DNA of 7,926 bases, taken from assembly GCA_017559555.1 (NCBI GenBank), contig JAFYRH010000279.1:1-7926 (forward strand). Direction: 5' to 3'. Below, piece after piece: positions 1-5,823 of the stretch. Each line of letters begins with the position of its first letter. Position 1 is the first letter of the stretch. The translations under genes were made by a program, and so were the position numbers. The stretch comes from Clostridia bacterium (GTDB lineage Bacteria; Bacillota; Clostridia; Oscillospirales; CAG-272). Below the pieces are notes generated by a model. It did not search any database, was not told the origin of the DNA, and was given only the letters and a program-made list of their open reading frames with translations.

Positions 1-2108
1 CCGACGAAGTACCATCGTCGGATTTGTTTGTATATGAATACCTTCGCGAAAACGGTGAGATCTCACTCGATGCATTGCGCCGCCGTTTTGGGGCGGGGGT
101 TGAACTCAAACTCAAGCATCTTTGCACATTGGGTATTGCTCAAAAAAAGAGCGTGCTTGAGGAAGCCAAAGGAGAGAAAACCGAACGCGTTTGGCAGGTT
201 GCCATTTCCCACACGGATGCGTATGCGTTGATTGACGGTGAGATCATCAAAGATGTCAAACTGACCTCTGAGGCACAAAAAAAGGCACTTGCCGCCATTT
301 TGGAGAGTGAATTGCCTATGACGGCAACCGAAATCAAGGAGCGCGCAGGTGTTACCGATACACCGCTCAAAACGCTGTTGAACAAGGGGATTGTCACAAC
401 CCTGCAGTTGCGTCAAGAGCGCAATCCTTACGGCAATGCAAAATATTTGGGCAGAACGCCCATTCACTTAAACGATGAGCAATCAGCGGCTATGAAGACG
501 CTTTCGTCTCTTGTCGATTCGGGAGAAGCCAAAGCAGCACTGCTTTACGGTGTTACGGGAAGCGGTAAGACCTGCGTCATGCTCTCACTCATCGATAAAC
601 TGTTAGACCAGGGGCGCGGTGTCATTGTACTGCAGCCCGAAATTGCACTCACCCCTCAATCGGTGTCGATCTTCTGCGCGCGCTACGGTGAGCGTGTAGC
701 GGTCATCCACTCGGGGCTTTCTGCAGGGGAGAGATACGATGCTTACTGTCGTATTCGTGACGGACGTGCCGACGTTGTTATCGGAACACGTTCGGCAGTT
801 TTCTCGCCCGTTAAGAATCTCGGTGCGATCATTATTGACGAAGAACAAGAACATACCTATAAATCCGACCAAAACCCCAAATACCACACACGTGATATTG
901 CGCGCTACCGTTGCGCACACAACAAGGCATTGATGCTCCTTTCGTCGGCAACGCCATCGCTTGAGAGTTACCAAAAGGCAAAAGAGGGAGTCTATACACT
1001 CATCACGCTCAAACACCGCTTTGGTGCCGCCAAATTGCCCGAGGTCAAAATTGCCGATATGCGCAGTGAAGTGCAAGGGGGAAGTCTTTCTCCTCTCGGT
1101 GAGGAATTGATGGGGGAACTTTGCCGCGTGACAAATGCACGTGAGCAAGCGGTTCTCTTTATCAACCGTCGTGGATATAATCACTTCATCAGTTGCCGTT
1201 CCTGCGGTGAGGCAGTGACTTGCCCCTCCTGCTCGGTGGCAATGACCTATCACACGCGCAGAGGAACCTGGCACGAGGGCGACCTTGTTTGCCATTGGTG
1301 CGGCAAACGCATACCGCTCCCCCGTGAGTGTCCCAACTGTCATTCCGAGCATCTTGCCCGCATGGGCTTTGGCACGCAACGCGTTGAGGAAGAGCTCCAA
1401 ACGCTTCTTCCCAAAGCGAACATTTTGCGTATGGATACCGACACAACCACCACAAAATTCGCGTATGACGAATTGCTTGGTCGTTTTCGTGCACACGAGG
1501 CAGACGTTCTCCTCGGCACACAAATGGTCACCAAAGGGCACGATTTCCCCGACGTTACCCTCGTTGGTGTTCTGCTTGCCGATGCTTCTCTTTATCTCGA
1601 CGACTACCGTGCCGCAGAAAAAACCTTTGCAATGCTGACGCAGGTCATCGGTCGCGCGGGACGCGCCGACAAAGAGGGAATGGCAGTCATTCAAACCAAT
1701 AATCCCGATAGCGAAATCATTCGTCTTGCCTGCGCGCAGGATTACGAAAGCTTTTATGAGCGCGAAATACGACTCCGCAAGCTTTTGACCTTCCCACCCT
1801 TCTGCGATATTGCTCTTTTGACCGTTACGGGTGCGTATGAAACCGAACTGTTGCGCGCCACTACCATGATGGCGCAAATGATCAAGGAAATGGCAGAGGG
1901 GGACTACAAGGACGTTACCTTGGTAACCTTTGGACCTTTCGAAGCCCCTGTTTATCGGGTGGATAACAAATACCGTATGCGTATGGTGCTCAAGTGCAAG
2001 CTGACGCGTCGCACGCTCTCAATGCTGGCAGAACTGCTCTCGACCTTCGGTCAGAGAGTGAGCAAAAAAGTAACGCTGAGCATTGATTTAAATCCGTCAA
2101 GTCTGTAA
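1..2108 (+). CDS. priA: Primosomal protein N' (PriA), replication restart helicase, 5'-truncated
   Basis: PriA is a superfamily 2 DNA helicase that recognises stalled or repaired replication forks and starts primosome assembly so that the replicative helicase can be reloaded. The frame is open to the left edge (first whole codon at base 3), so the TTG at base 24 is an internal codon, not the start. About 700 residues are visible. The missing part should be roughly the N-terminal 3'-end-binding domain. In order one sees a winged-helix-like region (to about base 470), Walker A GVTGSGKT (549-572), motif II DEEQ (837-848) where E. coli PriA has DEEH, motif III SSATP, a zinc-binding insert with eight cysteines in four CxxC pairs (1194-1340), motif V GTQMVTKGHDFPD (1515-1553) and motif VI QVIGRAGR (1641-1664). 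All core helicase motifs look intact, so the enzyme should be active. def follows after 15 bases, as in many Firmicutes. Identification is near certain; only the N-terminus is unknown. Confidence 0.97.
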   Translation, partial: DEVPSSDLFVYEYLRENGEISLDALRRRFGAGVELKLKHLCTLGIAQKKSVLEEAKGEKTERVWQVAISHTDAYALIDGEIIKDVKLTSEAQKKALAAILESELPMTATEIKERAGVTDTPLKTLLNKGIVTTLQLRQERNPYGNAKYLGRTPIHLNDEQSAAMKTLSSLVDSGEAKAALLYGVTGSGKTCVMLSLIDKLLDQGRGVIVLQPEIALTPQSVSIFCARYGERVAVIHSGLSAGERYDAYCRIRDGRADVVIGTRSAVFSPVKNLGAIIIDEEQEHTYKSDQNPKYHTRDIARYRCAHNKALMLLSSATPSLESYQKAKEGVYTLITLKHRFGAAKLPEVKIADMRSEVQGGSLSPLGEELMGELCRVTNAREQAVLFINRRGYNHFISCRSCGEAVTCPSCSVAMTYHTRRGTWHEGDLVCHWCGKRIPLPRECPNCHSEHLARMGFGTQRVEEELQTLLPKANILRMDTDTTTTKFAYDELLGRFRAHEADVLLGTQMVTKGHDFPDVTLVGVLLADASLYLDDYRAAEKTFAMLTQVIGRAGRADKEGMAVIQTNNPDSEIIRLACAQDYESFYEREIRLRKLLTFPPFCDIALLTVTGAYETELLRATTMMAQMIKEMAEGDYKDVTLVTFGPFEAPVYRVDNKYRMRMVLKCKLTRRTLSMLAELLSTFGQRVSKKVTLSIDLNPSSL

Positions 2109-2123
2109 AATGGAGAATCTATT

Positions 2124-2579
2124 ATGGCAAAACTCAAAATTGTAAAGCACGGTGACGAGACACTCCGCAAGGTTTGCCGTCCCGTTGAAAAAATTACCCC
2201 TCGCATCATCACGCTTCTCGATGATATGATCGAGACCATGCACGCAGCCGACGGTGTCGGTCTTGCCGCGCCTCAGGTAGGTGTACTTCGTCGCATTGCT
2301 GTTGTCGAGGTAGAGGAGGGGGAACTGTATGAGCTCATCAACCCCCGCATCGTCGCCTATGCAGGTGAGCAACAAGAGCAAGAGGGATGCCTTTCCATCC
2401 CCGGCCGCTGGGGCATTACCAAGCGCCCCAAGCACGTCACCGTTCGTGCATACAACCGCCACGGTGAGGAATACGAAGTGAGCGGAAGTGACCTTCTCGC
2501 TCGCGCATTTTGCCACGAGATCGACCATCTCGACGGCAAGCTCTTTATTGATTGCATGATTGAGGAACTGAGCGAATGA
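2124..2579 (+). CDS. def: Peptide deformylase
   Basis: Def is a cytoplasmic metalloenzyme that removes the formyl group from the N-terminal formyl-methionine of nascent proteins, usually with Fe(II) as the metal. All three family motifs are present: GVGLAAPQ (residues 44-51), EGCLS (87-91) with the metal-ligand Cys89, and HEIDH (131-135) supplying two metal-ligand histidines and the catalytic Glu132. The residue before HEIDH is Cys rather than the Gln of the E. coli enzyme. The protein is 151 residues, the usual length for a compact deformylase. The ATG at 2124 is preceded by GGAG (2112-2115) at a normal distance. Its TGA overlaps the ATG of fmt, the gene for the enzyme that adds the same formyl group, so the two are probably translationally coupled. 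Confidence 0.97.
   Translation: MAKLKIVKHGDETLRKVCRPVEKITPRIITLLDDMIETMHAADGVGLAAPQVGVLRRIAVVEVEEGELYELINPRIVAYAGEQQEQEGCLSIPGRWGITKRPKHVTVRAYNRHGEEYEVSGSDLLARAFCHEIDHLDGKLFIDCMIEELSE
2562..2578 (+). promoter_or_regulatory. RBS and overlapping stop/start coupling def to fmt
   Basis: GAGGA at 2562-2566 lies inside the end of def and precedes the fmt ATG (2576-2578) by 9 bases. The def stop TGA (2577-2579) shares two bases with this ATG. This fits termination-reinitiation coupling of the two genes of the formyl-methionine cycle, and the spacing decides between the two possible fmt starts (2576 and 2582). Confidence 0.7.
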
Positions 2580-3523
2580 GTATGAAAATTCTGTTTATGG
2601 GCACCCCCGATTTTGCTTTGTTTTCTCTGCGTTCACTCGTTGAAGCAGGAGAGAACGTGATTGGCGTTGTGACCCAACCCGATAAGCCCAAGGGACGTGG
2701 ATACACCTTGACACCGCCACCCGTAAAGGTGTACGCGATGGAAAAGGAAATTCCCGTTTACCAACCGGGCACCCTGCGCGGGGAGGAGTTTGCAACTCTG
2801 CTTTCCGAGCTCGCGCCCGACCTCATTATCGTTGTGGCGTATGGCAAAATTTTGCCGGCGAACGTGCTCGATTATCCCAAGTACGGTTGCATCAACGTGC
2901 ATGGCTCACTTCTGCCTGCCTATCGCGGCGCGGCACCTATGCAACGTGCCATTATGGAAGGTCAGCCCGAGACGGGTATTACCACTATGATGATGGACGT
3001 AGGCCTTGATACGGGCGATATGCTCCTTGTTGGCAAAGTTGCTATTGAAGAGAACGACAACTTTGAAACCATTCACGATAAGCTCGGCGAATGTGGAGCA
3101 AACACGCTCCTTGATACCATCAAAGCGCTTCGCGAGGGAACACTGACACGCACCAAGCAAGACGACAGCCTTGCAACCTACGCCGCAAAAATTGAGAAGA
3201 GTGATTGCCTCATCGATTTTACAAAATCGGCAATGGAAGTGCACAACCAAATTCGCGGTCTGTCTCCCATTCCGCTCGCATTCACCTACACCCCCGACGG
3301 CAAAATGCTTAAGGTTCCCACCACCGAGGTTGCAAAACGAGAGGGAACTCTCGCACCTGCGGGAACGGTGCTCTCCCTTGCAGGCGGCAAAATTGAGGTT
3401 GCTTGCGGCACGGGTTCTATCTTTGTTCTTTCTGTTCTCCCCGAGGGCAAGAAGAGAATGGCGGCGGCAGATTTTATCAACGGCAGAAAGATTGCTGTTG
3501 GCGATGTTCTGACCGCCAAATAA
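2576..3523 (+). CDS. fmt: Methionyl-tRNA formyltransferase
   Basis: Fmt transfers a formyl group from 10-formyltetrahydrofolate to methionyl-initiator-tRNA, producing the tRNA that starts bacterial translation. The N-terminal Rossmann-like domain opens with MGTPDFA, then TQPDKPKGRG, then the family signature GCINVHGSLLPAYRGAAP. By alignment with the GART-type formyltransferase family the catalytic triad is Asn107, His109 and Asp145 (in GLDTGD). The smaller C-terminal tRNA-binding domain begins near residue 210, with RGLSPIPLAF. At 315 residues it is full length. The start at 2576 overlaps the def stop (ATGA). An in-frame ATG at 2582 (giving MKILFMG) is an alternative, but the AGGA at 2563-2566 sits 9 bases from the first ATG and 15 from the second, favouring 2576. 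It lies second to last in the priA-def-fmt-ruvX run. Confidence 0.97.
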   Translation: MSMKILFMGTPDFALFSLRSLVEAGENVIGVVTQPDKPKGRGYTLTPPPVKVYAMEKEIPVYQPGTLRGEEFATLLSELAPDLIIVVAYGKILPANVLDYPKYGCINVHGSLLPAYRGAAPMQRAIMEGQPETGITTMMMDVGLDTGDMLLVGKVAIEENDNFETIHDKLGECGANTLLDTIKALREGTLTRTKQDDSLATYAAKIEKSDCLIDFTKSAMEVHNQIRGLSPIPLAFTYTPDGKMLKVPTTEVAKREGTLAPAGTVLSLAGGKIEVACGTGSIFVLSVLPEGKKRMAAADFINGRKIAVGDVLTAK

Positions 3524-3535
3524 GAGGAAGCTATT

Positions 3536-3991
3536 ATGCAAGAAGTAACGATTTTAGATCTCAAAGCAACAAAAGGTCGCATTCTGGGTGTTGACTTTGG
3601 CGATACGAGAACCGGACTTGCGGTCTCCGATGCGAGCCGTTTTCTCGCCTCGGGTATTGGGTACGTCAGCCCGGGTGGCATTCAAAAAACTGCCGATAAG
3701 GTTGCCGAGGTCGCACGTGAGCAAAAGGTCTCTGCCATTGTTGTGGGGCTCCCCAAAAATATGGATGGCTCCGAGGGCTTTCGCGCTGAACGCTGCCGCG
3801 AGTTTGCAGGACTTTTGCGTGAGCAGCTCGAAGACATTCCCGTTGCGATGATCGACGAGCGCATGACCACCATGAGCGCTTCGCGTTATCTCAACGAGAC
3901 CAACACGCGCGGACAAAAGCGCAAGGGCGTTATCGACACCCTTTCGGCGCAAATCATTCTGCAAAACGCCCTCGACCGACTCAAAAATTAA
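3536..3991 (+). CDS. ruvX: RuvX/YqgF family putative pre-16S rRNA nuclease (Holliday junction resolvase fold)
   Basis: RuvX (YqgF) has an RNase H-like fold related to RuvC. In E. coli it is implicated in processing the 5' end of pre-16S rRNA, and some homologues have been described as Holliday junction resolvases. The three acidic catalytic positions are visible: Asp20 in GVDFGDTRTG (residues 18-26), Glu108 in IDER (106-109) and Asp134 in IDTLSAQ. The conserved VVGLPKNMDGS loop (residues 69-79) is also present. The protein has 151 residues, slightly longer than the usual 135-140 because about ten residues precede the first strand. The ATG at 3536 is nevertheless supported by GAGGAAG at 3524-3530. 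The gene starts 12 bases after fmt, so it is probably cotranscribed with it. The coding stretch is followed by the repeat-containing gap, with no clear intrinsic terminator. Confidence 0.93.
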   Translation: MQEVTILDLKATKGRILGVDFGDTRTGLAVSDASRFLASGIGYVSPGGIQKTADKVAEVAREQKVSAIVVGLPKNMDGSEGFRAERCREFAGLLREQLEDIPVAMIDERMTTMSASRYLNETNTRGQKRKGVIDTLSAQIILQNALDRLKN

Positions 3992-4036
3992 AATTTGAAC
4001 CCCTAATATGTAGTAACAACGAAATCTTTGTTTTTA

Positions 4037-4149
4037 CCCTCTCACCCGCTTTCGCGAGAGCTCTCCCAAAGGGAGAGCCCTGTGGACTATAAGGCCTCGC
4101 CCTTTGGGAGAGGTGGCAAACGTCGCGTAGCGACGGGTGACGGAGAGGG
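4037..4149. repeat. Imperfect inverted-repeat element made of nested small hairpins (REP/MITE-like)
   Basis: The two ends are inverted copies: CCCTCTC plus ACCCG on the left (4037-4048) against CGGGTGA...GAGAGGG on the right (4134-4149), with four extra bases in the right arm. The inner halves are also complementary, 4061-4079 pairing with 4094-4112 apart from a few mismatches. In addition each arm folds on itself. 4060-4067 pairs with 4071-4078 (8 bp, AAA loop), 4095-4102 pairs with 4106-4113 (one G/A mismatch, TTT loop), and 4121-4126 pairs with 4130-4135 (6 bp, GTA loop). The centre is CTGTGGACTATAAG. No target-site duplication is obvious. From memory, similar short elements with arms like CTCTCCCAAAGGGAGAG are scattered in intergenic regions of many Clostridia. 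That membership cannot be verified here. It carries no transposase, so any mobility would need one supplied in trans. Confidence 0.75.
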
Positions 4150-4164
4150 ACGTAAACTTCCTGT

Positions 4165-4173
4165 TGTTACAAT
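4165..4173 (+). promoter_or_regulatory. Candidate extended -10 promoter for the pyridoxal kinase-like gene
   Basis: TGTTACAAT contains a TG dinucleotide one base ahead of TACAAT, which differs from the TATAAT consensus at one position. That is the layout of an extended -10 promoter. No good TTGACA-like -35 box is found at 16-18 bases upstream. Transcription would start near 4180 and leave a leader of about 35 bases before the ATG at 4216. It could supply an independent start for the downstream group after the repeat element. Weak evidence, as such matches arise by chance. Confidence 0.3.
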
Positions 4174-4184
4174 GCACCAAAACC

Positions 4185-4201
4185 TTTCGCGTTCTGCGAA
4201 A
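4185..4201 (+). promoter_or_regulatory. Small leader hairpin just upstream of the RBS
   Basis: TTTCGC (4185-4190) and GCGAAA (4196-4201) are perfect inverted copies around a five-base loop GTTCT. The hairpin ends four bases before the AAGGA ribosome binding site (4205-4209) of the next gene. It has no following T run, so it is not an intrinsic terminator. It may stabilise the mRNA 5' end or be incidental. Confidence 0.35.
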
Positions 4202-4215
4202 AAGAAGGAAGATAT

Positions 4216-5109
4216 ATGCAATATTTACCGCCGCGGCGCATTGCCGCAATACACGATTTTTCCTGCGTTGGCAGATGCGCACTCACGGTTGTTATTCCCA
4301 CCCTTTCGGTAATGGGATATCAGACGATTCCGCTACCAACCGCGCTTCTTTCCAGCCACACGGGTGGATTTGATGATTTGTATTTCCGCGACCTGACCAA
4401 TGATATGCACCACATCGCGGCACATTTTGACCGCCTTGATATGACCTTTGGGGCTATTTACACCGGTTTTCTTGGCAGTGTTGATCAAATTGCGGTTGTG
4501 CGCGAATTCATCGAGCGTTTTGGAAAAACAACCGACGAAACAGGAAAAACACCAATCATTCTCGTTGACCCCGTTATGGGGGATGACGGTGTACTTTATT
4601 CTACATACACCAAGGCGCTTGCCAACGGCATTCGCGAGCTGAGCACCCATGCTCGGGTTATTACTCCCAATCTTACCGAGGCTTGCTTCCTTACCGATAC
4701 CCCCTATCGCGATACCGCAACACTTTCATGGGAGGAAGTTGAGGAATATGTTCTATCGCTTCTCCAAAAGCTTTCCCATGTTTGCCGTGGCGAAATTGTT
4801 ATCACGGGTATTGGACTTTCGGGAGGTATTGTTGCCAATGCAGGCAGAGATGCCGATGGGCGCATCTTTTGGATCAAGCGCACCTGCCAAGATATTTCCT
4901 ATCCCGGAACGGGGGATATTTTCGCCTCTGTTTTGCTCGGTTCCTTGATGCAAGGCGACAATTTTGAAACCGCTTGCACACGCGCGGCGGACTTTATTGT
5001 TCTGCTCATTGGTGAGTCGGCAAAAATCGACACTCCTGTACGTATGGGCGTTGCTCTTGAACCCTATCTTTATAAACTTGTAAAAAAGGAAAACAACAAT
5101 GACAACTAA
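4216..5109 (+). CDS. Pyridoxal/pyridoxine/pyridoxamine kinase-like protein (ribokinase fold)
   Basis: This protein of 297 residues belongs to the pyridoxal kinase branch of the ribokinase superfamily, which phosphorylates vitamin B6 vitamers with ATP to yield PLP or its precursors. The N-terminal HDFSCVGRCALTVVIPTLSVMG (residues 13-34) and TALLSSHTGGF (42-52) are typical of the clostridial PdxK-like proteins. VDPVMGDDG (117-125) and ITPNLTEACFLT (149-160) are the conserved middle blocks. PGTGD (230-234) supplies the anion hole and the catalytic base Asp234. The start at 4216 has AAGGA (4205-4209) six bases upstream. The last 11 bases overlap the next gene. Substrate preference among the B6 vitamers cannot be told from sequence, and family relatives such as hydroxymethylpyrimidine kinase are less likely given the N-terminal motif. 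B6 salvage has no obvious link to the flanking ribosome and translation genes. Confidence 0.88.
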   Translation: MQYLPPRRIAAIHDFSCVGRCALTVVIPTLSVMGYQTIPLPTALLSSHTGGFDDLYFRDLTNDMHHIAAHFDRLDMTFGAIYTGFLGSVDQIAVVREFIERFGKTTDETGKTPIILVDPVMGDDGVLYSTYTKALANGIRELSTHARVITPNLTEACFLTDTPYRDTATLSWEEVEEYVLSLLQKLSHVCRGEIVITGIGLSGGIVANAGRDADGRIFWIKRTCQDISYPGTGDIFASVLLGSLMQGDNFETACTRAADFIVLLIGESAKIDTPVRMGVALEPYLYKLVKKENNNDN

Positions 5110-5809
5110 CCATAATATGCGCCTTTTCGGTCGCGTGGTCAAATGGAGCATTTCGCTGCTTTTGTGCCTGATTTGCGGCATTCTTATTTGGCGTATGTGT
5201 TCTTCGGGTGACCCCGAAGAGGTCAAATATTTGATGAAGAATGATGTTCTCTGCGATGCTTACGAAAAGTGTGGCGACGACCTTGTTCTGCAATATCAAA
5301 TGCAAGATACCATTACCACAGCCGAATACAATCGTGGGTATTTTTCTATTACGCAATACGTATTCATTCCCGAGGCAAAGCAAGTGCAATTGGTGTTCCG
5401 TTATAACAACAGCACTATCAAAAATCTTGCCAAGGATTACGGACTTGCCGCTATTCCCGACAAGAGCGAGGAGCTTTTTGACCTGACTCTCATTACCACC
5501 ATTGACCTTACCCCCGATAATCGCGATGACAATACAAACAATGAGGCATTAAAGATGGAGCGTTATTATCCGAGTGCGGCAACACGCACCGAGACCTCAC
5601 TTTATACCTACTACCGCATTGTTTTTGACAATATCGAAATTACCCCCGAAACCCTTTGGGTTTTTGCCGATATTTACTATGAGGGAGACCTCGACTATGA
5701 AGAACGTCCCTACGGTACGCTTTGTCTTTACGATGATGAATCCCCGTGGGTGGCATATAAGCTTTCGCGCACAGAGCGCAAAATGCTCTCCCAAAAAGAG
5801 GACGGATAA
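5099..5809 (+). CDS. Conserved single-pass membrane protein of unknown function (SGDP-type)
   Basis: I cannot assign a function. The protein has 236 residues. A short basic N-terminus (Arg8, Arg12, Lys15) is followed by one hydrophobic helix (about residues 16-33, WSISLLLCLICGILIW), with no signal-peptidase or convincing lipobox site. By the positive-inside rule the remaining 200 residues, rich in Asp, Glu and Tyr, should lie outside the membrane. Next to the helix stands SSGDP (35-39). Distinctive stretches are YFSITQYVFIPEA (81-93), VQLVFRYNNSTIKNL (96-110), DLTPDN (136-141) and YGTLCLYD (205-212). The alternating hydrophobic pattern suggests a mainly beta, possibly Ig-like, extracellular domain. 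I recall similar uncharacterised proteins in other Clostridia. The ATG at 5099 overlaps the kinase gene by 11 bases and has AAGGA at 5086-5090, so the two are probably translated together. A later ATG at 5117 is possible but lacks comparable RBS support. Confidence 0.85.
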   Translation: MTTNHNMRLFGRVVKWSISLLLCLICGILIWRMCSSGDPEEVKYLMKNDVLCDAYEKCGDDLVLQYQMQDTITTAEYNRGYFSITQYVFIPEAKQVQLVFRYNNSTIKNLAKDYGLAAIPDKSEELFDLTLITTIDLTPDNRDDNTNNEALKMERYYPSAATRTETSLYTYYRIVFDNIEITPETLWVFADIYYEGDLDYEERPYGTLCLYDDESPWVAYKLSRTERKMLSQKEDG

Positions 5810-5823
5810 GAAAGGAAAGACTT

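Larger units (their letters stand above)
3992..4215. other. Intergenic region, no convincing gene
   Basis: This 224-base gap separates ruvX from the pyridoxal kinase-like gene. It holds the inverted-repeat element (4037-4149), a candidate promoter (4165-4173) and a leader hairpin (4185-4201). The 45 bases before the element are AT-rich and contain only a weak 5-bp stem (AACAA 4015-4019 / TTGTT 4028-4032) ahead of a short T run, which is too unstable to call a terminator with confidence. Short open frames on both strands here are translations of the repeat and resemble no protein known to me. Confidence 0.7.

Noticed and set aside
24..26. TTG as the start codon of priA
   Set aside because: The frame is open further left, and a PriA starting here would lack its N-terminal DNA-binding domain. 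The true start lies outside the window.
603..1877. Long antisense open frame (424 codons) across priA
   Set aside because: It lies opposite well-conserved helicase motifs, shows no recognisable domain and has no plausible gene context. It is a by-product of codon bias on the + strand.
4015..4036. Possible intrinsic terminator after ruvX (AACAA / TTGTT followed by T residues)
   Set aside because: The stem is only 5 bp and mostly A-T, with an 8-base loop. It is far weaker than ordinary terminators.
4037..4149. CRISPR-like or riboswitch interpretation of the repeat region
   Set aside because: There is a single inverted-repeat unit with no regularly spaced direct repeats or spacers, and no recognised riboswitch core. 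A REP/MITE-like element explains it better.
4028..4312. Short + strand frame (94 codons) through the repeat element
   Set aside because: Most of it translates the inverted repeat and then the kinase gene in the wrong frame; it has no convincing RBS and no protein-like composition.
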